The notes below the pieces were generated by a model, which saw only the letters and a list, made by a program, of their open reading frames with translations, had not been told where the DNA came from and did not search any database. Shown here one piece after another: positions 1 to 9,010 of a DNA stretch of 64,000 nt; within the stretch, counting starts at the first letter, position 1, and every line of letters starts with the position of its first letter. A program made the translations under genes and the position numbers. The stretch is taken from positions 372,001-436,000 of the forward strand of contig OY769916.1 in NCBI GenBank assembly GCA_963669265.1, read 5' to 3'. The stretch is from SZUA-547 sp963669265. Its GTDB lineage: Bacteria > Pseudomonadota > Alphaproteobacteria > Rhodobacterales > Rhodobacteraceae.

Positions 1-1194
1 CTGGAAGAGATGACGCCTTGGTACGAAAAGGCGGAACAAAGCATGGGCGTGACCGGTAAGACGACCGGGATGCCGCATTTGCCCTGGAACAACGGGTTCC
101 GCGTTTTGGCGGAGGGTTGTCGCCGGACAGGCCGCACCGACTACGCCTCGGGTCCGATGGCGATCAACTCGGTTGAGCGCGACGACCGTCCGTCCTGTCA
201 GCAGATCGGCTTCTGTATGCAGGGCTGCGCGATCGGCGCCAAATGGTCGACGAATGTCAGGGAGCTTCCCCGTGCGGAAGAATCCGGCAATTGCGAAGTC
301 CGCACCAACGCCATGGTTCTCCGGATCGAGCATGACGACTCCGGCAAAGTCACCGGCGTCGTTTATGCGGATGCGGATGGCAATGAACAGTTGCAGAAGG
401 CGCGCGTCGTCTGCGTCGCGGGCAACTCGATCGAAAGCCCTCGCCTTCTGCTGAACTCGGCGTCCAACATGTTCCCGGACGGCCTAGCGAACTCCTCCGG
501 GCAGGTCGGCAAGAACTACATGAACCACACGACCGGTGGTTGCTATGCGGTGATGCCTGAGAAGGTTCATATGTTCCGCGGCACCTCGGTGGCCGGCATC
601 GTCGCGGATGAGGTGAAACATGACGCGGCGCGCGGCTTCGCAGGCGGCTACTATCTGGAGTTCCTGTCCCTCGGACTGCCATTCATGGCGGCGTTCCTTG
701 AGCCGGGCAACACCGGTTGGGGCCGCAGCGTCGCGCGCGCGCTTGAGCAGTATGACCGCATGTCCGGCGTTTGGGTTCTCGGTGAGGACATGGCGCAGGA
801 GCAGAACGCGATCACACTGCATGACAGTGAAGTCGACCAGTACGGACTGCCCGTGCCTGTGGTTTCGAAAACGCCGCATAACAACGACTATGAGATGACG
901 GCGCATATGTATGAGACGACGGCGCAGATCTACGAGTCCGTCGGCGCCACCGATGTCTATGAATTGCCCGCCTATCCGGCGACGCACAACATGGGCACCA
1001 ACCGTATGCACGCCGACGCCAGCAAAGGCGTGGTCAACGCGTTCGGCCAAGCCCATGACATCTCAAACCTCTTTGTGTCGGATGGCAGTCAGTTCACGTC
1101 GTCCGCTGCGTGTAACCCGACGCTCACCATCGTGGCGTTGGCGATCCGTCAGGCCGACTACATCGCCAAGGAGATGGGTGCGAACAACATCTGA
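1..1194 (+). CDS. GMC-family oxidoreductase, C-terminal part (5' end outside window)
   Basis: The frame is already open at base 1, so the N-terminal FAD-binding Rossmann part lies upstream of the window. The visible 397 residues show the GMC signature segment CMQGCAIGAK, the segment AGNSIESPRLLL, and the C-terminal GMC domain with HNMGTNRM (the histidine in this region is the usual catalytic base) and a final SDGSQF...NPTLTIVALA block that closes the FAD site. The family comprises flavoprotein alcohol dehydrogenases and oxidases acting on polyols, choline or aromatic alcohols. The substrate cannot be told from sequence. It is followed, 130 bp on, by an exported VOC protein on the same strand. 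Confidence 0.9.
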   Translation: MEEMTPWYEKAEQSMGVTGKTTGMPHLPWNNGFRVLAEGCRRTGRTDYASGPMAINSVERDDRPSCQQIGFCMQGCAIGAKWSTNVRELPRAEESGNCEVRTNAMVLRIEHDDSGKVTGVVYADADGNEQLQKARVVCVAGNSIESPRLLLNSASNMFPDGLANSSGQVGKNYMNHTTGGCYAVMPEKVHMFRGTSVAGIVADEVKHDAARGFAGGYYLEFLSLGLPFMAAFLEPGNTGWGRSVARALEQYDRMSGVWVLGEDMAQEQNAITLHDSEVDQYGLPVPVVSKTPHNNDYEMTAHMYETTAQIYESVGATDVYELPAYPATHNMGTNRMHADASKGVVNAFGQAHDISNLFVSDGSQFTSSAACNPTLTIVALAIRQADYIAKEMGANNI

Positions 1195-1324
1195 GTAGTA
1201 CGGTTCCTCCCTGGTGCGGCCGGGCTTTCGGGCTCGGTCGCATGGGTGGGGGTCGCTCGACGTGGCGGGTCGAATTGTCGGAACGCCGCGAACCACAAGT
1301 CAGCAACAATATGGGGAGACGACT

Positions 1325-1915
1325 ATGTTCAAGACCTTGAAATATGTGACCTGCGCGGCCCTGATCACGCTGGGCGCGCCCGCCGTGGCGAACGCCCAGA
1401 TGCCGGGTATGCAGGGCAGTCAGCATATCGGCATCACCGTGCCGAGCGTGGACGAAGCCGTTAAGTTCTTCGTGGACATCATCGGCTGCGAGTCCTTCTT
1501 CTCCTTCGGCCCGTTCGGACCGTTCGAAGATGACTGGATGACCGATAACCTGAACGTCAATCCGCGCGCGACTATCGATCTGATCACAGTCGTGCGGTGC
1601 GCCAACGGTCCCGCGTTTGAGATCTTCGAGTATTCCTCGCCCGATCAAAACAAGACTCCGCCCAAGAACAGCGACATTGGCGGCCATCACATCGCCTTCT
1701 ATGTCGACGACATTCAGGTTGCGACCCAGTATCTGCGCGACAATGGCGTCAAGGTTCTGGGTGAACCGCATCCGCTGACCGGAACCCCGCTGGAAGGCGA
1801 GGACTGGGTCTACTTCCTGTCGCCCTGGGGCATGCAGATGGAAATCGTCAGCTTCCCAGACGGCGTGAAGCACGAAAAGGAAACCGACCAGAAGCTCTGG
1901 GACCCGCGTTCCTGA
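1325..1915 (+). CDS. exported VOC (glyoxalase/bleomycin-resistance fold) protein
   Basis: A 196-residue protein. The ATG at 1325 was chosen because GGGGAG lies 7-12 bases upstream and because it begins a clear Sec signal peptide (MFKTLKYVT, hydrophobic core, cleavage near ANA|Q). A longer in-frame start at 1214 would bury that signal. The mature part has the paired beta-alpha-beta-beta-beta modules of VOC proteins: QHIGITVPSVDEAVKFF, then HHIAFYVDDIQ and a terminal WGMQMEIVSFPDG, with His/Glu positions suited to metal binding. VOC enzymes include glyoxalase I, dioxygenases and epimerases; which one this is cannot be read. Export is unusual, since most VOC proteins are cytoplasmic. The upstream GMC gene suggests a shared catabolic role (inference). 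Confidence 0.8.
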   Translation: MFKTLKYVTCAALITLGAPAVANAQMPGMQGSQHIGITVPSVDEAVKFFVDIIGCESFFSFGPFGPFEDDWMTDNLNVNPRATIDLITVVRCANGPAFEIFEYSSPDQNKTPPKNSDIGGHHIAFYVDDIQVATQYLRDNGVKVLGEPHPLTGTPLEGEDWVYFLSPWGMQMEIVSFPDGVKHEKETDQKLWDPRS

Positions 1916-1939
1916 TCGCGACGACGACATAACGTGACA

Positions 1940-1973
1940 GGCTCCGGCATGACCTTGCCGGAGCCTCTTTCTT
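1940..1973 (+). terminator. Rho-independent terminator after the VOC gene
   Basis: A perfect 10-bp stem, GGCTCCGGCA (1940-1949) with TGCCGGAGCC (1956-1965), and a 6-base loop, followed by TCTTTCTT. It lies 24 bases past the stop of the VOC gene. Confidence 0.85.
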
Positions 1974-1986
1974 AAGGCGGCAGATT

Positions 1987-3264
1987 ATGTGCGTGAAACT
2001 CCACTCGATTCAGAAGCTATGCGAAGGCGGCCTGTTGGCGCTCTTGGCGGCGCTGTTTGTGCTTTTCGGTCTGTCAGAGACCGCGCATGCGCATTTCAGC
2101 TATTCCGACCCCCGTGTGCTTCATGTCGCCGAGCGCGAAGACGGTCAGGTAATCATCATGATCCGCATGCCGGCCCCGCTCGCGTTGCTGCCGGAAGATT
2201 GGCGAGGCACGGAGGAGACGCGCACGCCTCCTTTCGCCCGGAAGGTGGGCGATGAGACAATTCTCGACATCAACGCCGTCGCCGCGAGAGATGCCGCATT
2301 GCGCGATCTCCTGAACGATGGATTGGTGTTTTCTCTTAACGGTGGTCCGGTCGAAACCCGCGTCGAAGAGTTCCGTTTCTGGAGCGATAACGCGCGCCCG
2401 CGTTTTGGCACGCTAAAGACCGCGCTCGCCGCCTTTGAACAACCCGTCGACGGCAGCGAGGGAACGAGAGCGCCCTATTTTGATCTCACGCTTGATGTGC
2501 TGATGGTCGCGCCGGACGCCGAGTTAAACCGCGCAGTGCGTCTGGAATCCCAGCTTGGCCGCAATTTTCAGGTGATGGAGAAGCTCGGAACCGTCACCAA
2601 ACTGCACAGAAACGACACCACAGAAACCCTCGCCGGTCTGGGTCTTCTGGACGCTTCCTATCCAAAGATCGCCACCAAGATGGAGATTTTGCTCAACGCC
2701 GCCTTTATCGGCGCGGAGCATATATATCTCGGGCTCGACCACCTCGCGATGATCTTTTTGATCGCGATCGCCGGTTCGAATTGGCGACAGGTGCTGGGCC
2801 TCGCCACCTCATTCACCCTGGGCCATATCGTGACGCTGGCTGCGGGGCTCTATGGATATGCGCCGTCGGCGGCTTGGTTTGTGCCGCTTGTCGAACTGGG
2901 CATCGCCGTCTCAATCATCGCGGCCGGCATCGTCATCTTCTTTCGACGAAACCACACCGTCAACTGGATTGGTCTGTTCGTCATCGGAACGATCCACGGC
3001 TATGGTTTCGCCGCCTCCGCCTCTGAGGCGCTGTTCGCCGGAGATTTCGATCCGCTGGTTCTGGCGGCCTTTGCGCTCGGCTTGGAAGTCACCCAATTCG
3101 CTGTCTATGGGCTCGCCCTGCCCCTCATCATTTACGCCGACCGCAACTTCTCTGAAGCGCGCTTTGAGTGGCGGCGCACTGTCGCGGTCAGCATCGCAGG
3201 TCTGGCGGGGATCGTTGTGGTCATGCGCCTCTATGAGGCGTCAAACGTGTTCGGGATCACATAG
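1987..3264 (+). CDS. HupE/UreJ-like membrane protein
   Basis: A 425-residue protein with an N-terminal signal peptide ending near AHA|HF, about 200 residues of periplasmic domain, and then a membrane domain of roughly six or seven helices starting at the segment AAFIGAEHIYLGLDHLAM. The histidine-rich HIYLGLDH in the first helix and GTIHGYGFA later are typical of the HupE/UreJ family, whose small members carry nickel or cobalt. The large two-domain version seen here is common in proteobacteria and its substrate is unproven. AAGGCGG stands just before the ATG. It follows the VOC terminator, so it probably has its own promoter. Confidence 0.8.
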   Translation: MCVKLHSIQKLCEGGLLALLAALFVLFGLSETAHAHFSYSDPRVLHVAEREDGQVIIMIRMPAPLALLPEDWRGTEETRTPPFARKVGDETILDINAVAARDAALRDLLNDGLVFSLNGGPVETRVEEFRFWSDNARPRFGTLKTALAAFEQPVDGSEGTRAPYFDLTLDVLMVAPDAELNRAVRLESQLGRNFQVMEKLGTVTKLHRNDTTETLAGLGLLDASYPKIATKMEILLNAAFIGAEHIYLGLDHLAMIFLIAIAGSNWRQVLGLATSFTLGHIVTLAAGLYGYAPSAAWFVPLVELGIAVSIIAAGIVIFFRRNHTVNWIGLFVIGTIHGYGFAASASEALFAGDFDPLVLAAFALGLEVTQFAVYGLALPLIIYADRNFSEARFEWRRTVAVSIAGLAGIVVVMRLYEASNVFGIT

Positions 3265-3333
3265 CGACGCCGTTCAAAAACAGCTTCTGACAAAACGCTT
3301 TGAGTCCAAGCGCGTGTTCGGAACGCGATCCCG

Positions 3334-5207
3334 TTATGACGGGCGCGAAATGCCGTGCCGCTTCATTTTGCGGTGAATCGTGGCGCGGCCGATCCCAAGC
3401 TTCCGGGCCGCCTGAGACACGTTCCAACGGGCGCTTACCAACGCATCCATCAGCATCGCACGCTCGCTATAAGGCGTTTCCGACGGTGCGCGGCCGCCGC
3501 GATCATTGGCCGACGGCCGAGCGGATGACTCGACGAAGACCGGAGAGGCGCGAAGATCGATCAACGAAATCCGACCGCCATCGCCTTCCAGCAACGCCTG
3601 TTGCAGGACGCTGCGCAACTCGCGCACATTGCCCGGCCAGGCATGGGATGCGATCGCATCAATGGCCTCTGGCGTGATCTCGACTTTTTCTCCGGCGAGA
3701 CGTTCCGCCAGCGAATTCGCGAGCGTATCCAGGCTCTCCCGCTCACGCAGCGGCGGCAGTTCGATGCGCGTGTTGGCGAGAAGGTAATAGAGGTCTTCCC
3801 TGAAGCGCCCATCCTGAACCGCATCCATCAGTGGATGACTGGTGGTCGCCAAAATACGCAGATTGGCCACCAGCGGATCAGATTCGTCGCTGGTTTCGAT
3901 CTGAGTCAGCAGATTGCACAATTCCGCCTGCGCATAGGCGGGCATCTCATCAATCTTATCAAAGACAAGAACGGACACACGCCGCCCGGCGTCTTGCAAT
4001 GCGCCAACGAGGCGCGCCTGCTCCATGATCGACCGGATATATTCCTGATCGCTGTCATGTTCGCCCAATACGGTGCAGTCGACGGTCAAAACCTGATCCG
4101 ACCTCAACTCGGTGGCGTCAAACAAAGCGGCGACCATCGCCGATTTGCCAGAACCGGATTCGCCTTCGATCACGAAGGGCAGCGCCCGCAGGAAATGCGC
4201 TTCAGCCCGCGCGCAATTCGTCTCCATCGTCGCGCTGCCAGCCGCGAGATCCCGGAACGAGGGAGAGAGCCGCGACGAACGGGCCGCTGTGCGAACTGCG
4301 ATTGCGGGGTCAACCATCCCTGACCGCGAGAAACTTTATCGACCGACGCCTGCACGGACAGATTCACACTGGGGCCGTCCGCAGCGCTCACGCTCACCAT
4401 CCGCTCCGGAACGCGGTCAAGCGCATGGACGTCGGCGCCAAACGTCGCGTCAAATGGCTTCCCGCGCAGCTCGAACGGGTCCGCCATGCCGGCTAGCACA
4501 TGGGCGTTCGCAGTCGATCCCAAAATCATGCCCGCCTCATCGACGGCCACCAACTCGTTGCTGCGCATAAGATCGATATTGCCCGGCGAAGATACGGATA
4601 CGATTAGGGAATCGCCGAACTGACGCTCAAACAGTATCCGTTGAACCCGATCCGACGCCGCGTGTAGCAACTGGCTCGCGAAGAAATAGTCCGAGGCGTT
4701 CCGGCGGTCGACCATCGCGACATTAAGCGCGCCCACCATCTGGTTGTGCGCATCGAACAGCGGCACCGCGGTGCAAGCGAACAGGTTCAGCGCCGAGAAG
4801 AAATGGTCCCTGCCCCGCACAGTGAAGCCTCTGCCATGCGACATCGCCATCGCGATGCCGTTGGTTCCGGCGATACGCTCATCCCAGCAGGAGCCGAGGG
4901 CAATGCCGTGCCTCTCGAACACCGGCAATTCGGACGACTTAGTATCAAGGCGAACGAGAACGCCGTCCGAATCCGCGACTAGGAAGCTGTGACCTGCGTT
5001 GGATATGACTTCCGCGGCCTGCCGAAAAACCCCCAAACGACCGCCGGTTCGCTCGACCAATTCGTCCAGTCGGGGCGCAACTTCAGACGGCTGCAATCGA
5101 AGGATGGGCTGTGAAGTATTGCGCGCGAGCTTGTGCTGGCGATCACAACGATCCCAAGAATCGTTGACCGCATTCTCCGCTACAAATCTCGTTTCAATTT
5201 CGTTCAT
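3334..5207 (-). pseudogene. AcoR-like sensor/AAA+/Fis regulator, split by a -1 frameshift
   Basis: Two overlapping frames make one protein. Frame one (5207 to 4170) gives an AcoR-type N-terminal region with a GAF-like sensor (about residues 20-290: ERHGIALGSCWDERIAGTNG, FACTAVPLFDAHNQMVGALN). Frame two (ATG at 4317, stop at 3334) gives the AAA+ module (Walker A GESGSGKS, arginine-finger region FREDLYYLLA, HAWPGNVRELRSVL) and a Fis-type HTH (NVSQAARKLGIGRATIHRKM). Frame two is blocked upstream by a TAA at 4336-4338, so the join must fall between 4337 and about 4170, in the linker, and needs a -1 shift. The AAA+ part has no GAFTGA loop and its Walker B reads VLVFDKIDEM (Lys for the usual Glu). 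Either a broken gene, a two-polypeptide arrangement or an assembly error. Confidence 0.75.
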
Positions 5208-5291
5208 TGCGGCCTTATCTAGTCCAAGAGCAGAGAATCAGCAAGAAATTCGCCAAAACTGCTCAAACTAAATTCCTATTTTTTCTATGTA

Positions 5292-6086
5292 TTAGGCTGA
5301 TTTTAAGGCGTTTTCTGAGATCGCCCACTTCATTGCATTTGTAACCAGCCGGTGGAATGTGGGGTTCTCGAACACCACGTGATCATGGCCGAACTGCAGA
5401 TAGGCGATCGGCGAGTTTCCGGCGGTCTTGGTCCAGCCCACCAGGTTGCTGCCGCCCGGGTGATCGCGAAAGCCTACCCCGCCGTAGCGAAACCGATTGG
5501 CCGTGAACTCGAAATCGCTGCGCAGCAGCGGCGTAACATCATCCTCGAGCACGACATACATGTAGACCTCATCCCGGATCGGGAAGGTTTCCGGGAAACC
5601 CTCGACGATGGGATGATCCGGGTTCAGCACGCTGATCGTCTGGTTTACCCGAAAGCGATAACCGGAGCCCGGATACTGCGTGCCGCGTAACTCGCCAGGC
5701 AGGAAGTGATAGCGGCCGCCGATGATCTCAGCGAATTCCGGCCAGGTGGGCCAGCTGCCAATGGCGTGATGCAGGAAGACCATCGGCTTTCCTTCATCGA
5801 GCAGCGCCATGAAGTTCTTCTTAAACGCCTCGCTCGGATCGTAGACCGCGAAAGGCGGATCGCTATGGGTGAAGACGACGCCCGGCATGTCGTAGAACAC
5901 GATCAGATCGAACGGCTTGGTCCCTTCGGGCGTCAGCACCGACTCCGCCGCAGGATGCTCGACATGCGTCCATTCGATCACCGTATCAGGGTCCGGTTTG
6001 GACATGGCGTCGATGGAGGCGAAGAACGGCTCGCGCTCAAAGGGATGTCCCTTGGTGACGAGCAGCGCGTTGATTTGTTTCGGCAT
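5292..6086 (-). CDS. ThuA-like domain protein
   Basis: A 264-residue cytoplasmic protein of the ThuA/class I glutamine-amidotransferase-like superfamily. Visible family features are the N-terminal strand ALLVTKGHPFEREPF, FDLIVFYDMPG, the turn GKPMVFLHHAIGSWPTWPEF followed by GGRYHF, DHPIVEGFPE, and the C-terminal YLQFGHDHVVFENPTFHRL. ThuA proteins are linked to sugar or trehalose metabolism, but a reaction has not been fixed for most members. GAGGAGG lies 6 bases before the ATG. It lies upstream of the split regulator on the same strand, so the two could be one unit (inference). Confidence 0.82.
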   Translation of the reverse strand: MPKQINALLVTKGHPFEREPFFASIDAMSKPDPDTVIEWTHVEHPAAESVLTPEGTKPFDLIVFYDMPGVVFTHSDPPFAVYDPSEAFKKNFMALLDEGKPMVFLHHAIGSWPTWPEFAEIIGGRYHFLPGELRGTQYPGSGYRFRVNQTISVLNPDHPIVEGFPETFPIRDEVYMYVVLEDDVTPLLRSDFEFTANRFRYGGVGFRDHPGGSNLVGWTKTAGNSPIAYLQFGHDHVVFENPTFHRLVTNAMKWAISENALKSA

Positions 6087-6220
6087 ATTCGCCTCCTCGG
6101 GTGTCAGTAGTGTGGATAGGGAGCCCTTACTGAGCCCCTACCGAGTGTTTTGCCTTGCGCGTCGATTGCAGCCCTCTAGGCGACAATATCGACGCGAAGG
6201 CTATTGAACCGCGTTCGAAG

Positions 6221-6898
6221 TCACCGCGTAACCATGGCTTTGGTCGACGCCGCAGCCTCTTGCATGTCTTCCGGCTCGTTGTAGTTGGTCGCGTGGGGCA
6301 CCGCGGCGCCGCGGATCAGTCCGGGACGCGCCTCAAGCTCGGCCAACCAGCGTTGCAGGTTCGGATACTCGTCGATGCTGACGCCAGCCCAGTTGTGGAT
6401 CCGGGTCCAGGACCAGTTCGCGATATCCGCGATCGAGTAGTCCCCGGCCAGGTACTCGTTGTCGGCCAGACGCGCGTCGAGAACGCTGTAAAGGCGGCTC
6501 GTCTCGTTCTGATAGCGCTCGATCGCCGCCGGAATCTGCTCCGGGAAATAGCGATAGAACACGTTGGCCTGTCCCTGCATCGGGCCAAGTCCGCCCATCT
6601 GGAACATCAGCCACTGGATCACCTCCGAGCGGCCCTTGGCGTCGGTCGGCAGCAGCCGGCCGGTCTTTTCCGCCAGATAGATCATGATCGCGCCGGACTC
6701 GAAGATTGCGAAATCGTCGTTGTCGCGGTCGATGATCGCCGGGATGCGGCCATTCGGGTTGATCGCGATATAGCTCGGATCTTTCTGCACGCCCTCGGTG
6801 ATGTCGATGGCGTTCAGGTTATAGGGAAGCTCCAGCTCCTCGAGGGTCGCGGACGCTTTCCAGCCGTTGGGAGTCGCCCATGTGTAAAGATCAATCAT
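6221..6898 (-). CDS. glutathione S-transferase, YfcG/Nu-class like
   Basis: A 225-residue GST. The start at 6898 gives the canonical N-terminus MIDLYTWATPNGWKASATLE; the frame extends upstream but only through sequence that belongs to the next gene. The thioredoxin-like domain has TPNG, then NPNGRIPAIID with the cis-proline, then FESGAIMIYLAEKTG (the Glu-Ser pair that binds the gamma-glutamyl group). The all-alpha C-terminal domain has YLAGDYSIADIANWSW. YfcG-type enzymes act as disulfide reductases using glutathione. It sits 4 bases after the redoxin gene, so the two are almost certainly co-transcribed. A paralogue is at 20459-21088. Confidence 0.9.
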   Translation of the reverse strand: MIDLYTWATPNGWKASATLEELELPYNLNAIDITEGVQKDPSYIAINPNGRIPAIIDRDNDDFAIFESGAIMIYLAEKTGRLLPTDAKGRSEVIQWLMFQMGGLGPMQGQANVFYRYFPEQIPAAIERYQNETSRLYSVLDARLADNEYLAGDYSIADIANWSWTRIHNWAGVSIDEYPNLQRWLAELEARPGLIRGAAVPHATNYNEPEDMQEAAASTKAMVTR

Positions 6899-6902
6899 TG
6901 TC

Positions 6903-7448
6903 TTAACTCCATTTGATCGAGCAGCCCATGCTCGGAATCTGTTCGCGCGGGCCCTGCCCGGTCTCGGCGACCTGGCGCATGGCGTTGAGCAGCTCTGTGT
7001 TGCGATTGACGGGGTTGCCCATGCGCGCATCATCAAGACGACCGCGATACTGAAGCTCGCCATTCTTGTTGAAGCCGAAGAAATCCGGCGTGCAGACGGC
7101 GCCATAGGCCTTGCCGACGCTCTGGTCCTCATCGACCAGATACGGGAACGGGAAACCGTAATGCGCGGCGAATTTTTTCATGAATTTCGGCCCGTCGCTT
7201 GGGACGAAACGGTAGTCGTTCGACATCACCGCCAGCACGTTGACGCCCTCATCCATCAGGATTTTGGTGTCATTCGCCAGGCGCTCGCCGATGGCCTGCA
7301 CATAAGGGCAATGGTTGCAGATGAACGCGATCAGCAGGCCCTTGTCGCCAAGGTGATCGGACATCGTGAAGCTCTTGCCGTCAGGGTCCTGCAGCGTGAA
7401 TTCAGGCGCCTTCCAGCCAAAGGCGCAGATCGGGGTGTCGAGCAACAT
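6903..7448 (-). CDS. thioredoxin-fold redoxin (AhpC/TSA-like)
   Basis: A 181-residue protein with the layout of redoxin-domain proteins: an N-terminal APEFTLQDPDGKSF strand, then the active-site region GLLIAFICNHCPYV with a CxxC pair (Cys44, Cys47), the NVLAVMSNDY turn, and a cis-proline segment AVCTPDFFGFNKNGEL. Related proteins are thiol-disulfide oxidoreductases or peroxidases. No signal peptide is visible, so it should be cytoplasmic. GGAGAC precedes the ATG. It is directly followed by the GST gene and preceded by the AhpD-like gene, which points to a peroxide or electrophile detoxification unit. Confidence 0.85.
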   Translation of the reverse strand: MLLDTPICAFGWKAPEFTLQDPDGKSFTMSDHLGDKGLLIAFICNHCPYVQAIGERLANDTKILMDEGVNVLAVMSNDYRFVPSDGPKFMKKFAAHYGFPFPYLVDEDQSVGKAYGAVCTPDFFGFNKNGELQYRGRLDDARMGNPVNRNTELLNAMRQVAETGQGPREQIPSMGCSIKWS

Positions 7449-7590
7449 GGGAGTCTCCGTTTCGTCAGTGTCGTGTTCGGTTCGAGATCCGGGGACCCCT
7501 CGGAGAACCGGACCAGCGCTGTGGGAGGGGGGCGCTGATCCGGCCCTTTGGTCGCGAGCCCGGGAGGTGTCCTGGGTCCGCTCAGTCGGA

Positions 7591-8157
7591 TTACGCCGCT
7601 TTGGCGATGTCCGCGGACCAGGCGTTCGGCGCGAACGCGTCGTCCAGCTTCGTCTCGGCGACGTGGTTGGTGTAGTTCGAGATGGTCTTCAGCGCGGTGC
7701 CGAGGATCACTTCAAGAACGGTCTGACGGGTGTAGCCGGCGGCGAGGAACGCCTCGACCTGGGCGTCCGTCGGCCAGCCGCGGCTCTCGTTGATGACGGC
7801 GGCGAAGGAGCGCAGCGCCTCAAGCTTCGGATCGGCGATCGGCGTGTTCGTGCGCAGGGCCTCGATCACGTCCTCGGAGACGCCGCCCATCTGCGACAGC
7901 GTGGTGTGCGCCGCCATGCAGTAGACACAGCCGTTCAGACGGTTGTTGGTCATCAGAATGATCTGACGCTCGGTCTCCGTGAGGTTGGTCTTGTCGAAGA
8001 TGCCGGCCAGCGTCATGTAGCCTTGCAGCTCAGCAGGGGCTTCCGCCATCGTGGCGAGCAGATTCGGCACAAAGCCAAAGCCGTCCAGCGCGCCCTGCAG
8101 GATCCGCTTGGAGCCTTCCGGGGCGGAGTCAATCGTGTGCGTGGTGAAGTTGGTCAT
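7591..8157 (-). CDS. carboxymuconolactone-decarboxylase/AhpD-family protein
   Basis: A 188-residue all-alpha protein with the AhpD active-site pattern: a Glu upstream (TETERQ), then NGCVYCMAAHT holding Cys77, Cys80 and His84. Members with this CxxC-H site reduce AhpC-type peroxidases or act as alkylhydroperoxidases on their own. AGGAAC lies 6 bases before the ATG. It heads a leftward series of redoxin and GST genes, although 142 bp separate it from the redoxin gene. The region just upstream carries a dense set of TATACC half-sites, and a TetR regulator gene lies beyond them on the same strand. Confidence 0.88.
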   Translation of the reverse strand: MTNFTTHTIDSAPEGSKRILQGALDGFGFVPNLLATMAEAPAELQGYMTLAGIFDKTNLTETERQIILMTNNRLNGCVYCMAAHTTLSQMGGVSEDVIEALRTNTPIADPKLEALRSFAAVINESRGWPTDAQVEAFLAAGYTRQTVLEVILGTALKTISNYTNHVAETKLDDAFAPNAWSADIAKAA

Positions 8158-8194
8158 AACATTGTTCCTAGTGTTTGCGTTGGCGCAGTTTGTT

Positions 8195-8234
8195 TATACC
8201 ATTTGGTATAGACTAGCATTTAGGGGTCTATACC
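8195..8234. promoter_or_regulatory. TATACC half-site cluster, candidate TetR operator
   Basis: TATACCA-TT-TGGTATA at 8195-8210 is a perfect 16-bp palindrome. Its right half is reused in a second inverted repeat, GGTATAGAC (8205-8213) with GTCTATACC (8226-8234). Three half-sites therefore lie within 40 bp, 38-77 bp upstream of the AhpD-like start. The TetR gene on the far side is the natural candidate binder (inference). Confidence 0.6.
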
Positions 8235-8425
8235 GCCTGATCAACACTAAGACTCAAGAAAATGTTAAATCAGTTCATGCCATTGGTTTTATGGTGTTTT
8301 TCATCATCCTTCGTAGCCGGGTACTGAAGTCCCACCCTCAGAATCGCTTCACCCGCGCCTTCGCGCGGGTGATCGCTTGCAGTGATGATTGATGCGTCGG
8401 AAGAGATCCGAAAGGCGGTAGGGCT

Positions 8426-9010
8426 TCAGGCGGCGATCTGATCGAGCGCCTGCGTTCGGATCGCCTGAAGACCTTCGCTGCCAAAAACGCCGCGGGCAAG
8501 AACGCGGGTTCCCACAACCTGGCTGAGCAGAGACTTGGCGACATTGGCGGTGTTCAGAGTCTTGGGGACGTCGCCGCGCTCTTTGGCCAGCACCAGAAGC
8601 CGCTCGAAGAACTGCTCAAAGTCCAGCAGCGCTTCTGCAACCAGTTCCTTGATGTCGTCGGAGTGGTTCGGAAGCTCCAGAGCTGTATTCACCAGGAAAC
8701 ACCCTTTGTGCTCCGTATCCGCCTCACTCTCGGCGATCAGACTGTCGAACAGCGCCTGGATGGCCATGATCGGGTCATCCATCTCTTCAAGCTGCTTCAG
8801 AGCCGCCTGCCGGTTCTCACGGTCATATTTCAGGATAGCGCGGACGAAGAGCTCTTTCTTGCTGCCGAACGCATTGTAAAGGCTGCCCTTGTTGATCCCC
8901 ATCGCCTCGACGAGATCGGAGATTGAGGTCGCCTCATAGCCTTTCAGCCAGAACACGTGCTTGGCACGGTCCACAGCCTCATCCACATCGAACTCTTTAA
9001 CCCAAGGCAT
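8426..9010 (-). CDS. TetR/AcrR-family transcriptional regulator
   Basis: A 194-residue repressor-type protein. The N-terminal helix-turn-helix is clear at about residues 12-55: AVDRAKHVFWLKGYEATSIS, then LVEAMGINKGSLYNAFGSKK, which is the pattern of the NemR/AcuR-like subgroup that often senses electrophiles. The C-terminal ligand domain has CFLVNTALELPNHSDDI, with one cysteine that could react with an electrophile (inference). GAGGACA precedes the ATG. The neighbours downstream on the same strand (AhpD-like, redoxin, GST) and the palindromes in front of them make that set the likely target. Confidence 0.88.
   Translation of the reverse strand: MPWVKEFDVDEAVDRAKHVFWLKGYEATSISDLVEAMGINKGSLYNAFGSKKELFVRAILKYDRENRQAALKQLEEMDDPIMAIQALFDSLIAESEADTEHKGCFLVNTALELPNHSDDIKELVAEALLDFEQFFERLLVLAKERGDVPKTLNTANVAKSLLSQVVGTRVLARGVFGSEGLQAIRTQALDQIAA

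Noticed and set aside
4297..4345. Programmed -1 frameshifting in the split regulator
   Set aside because: No X-XXY-YYZ heptamer is found in phase around the linker; a mutation or sequencing error is the simpler reading.
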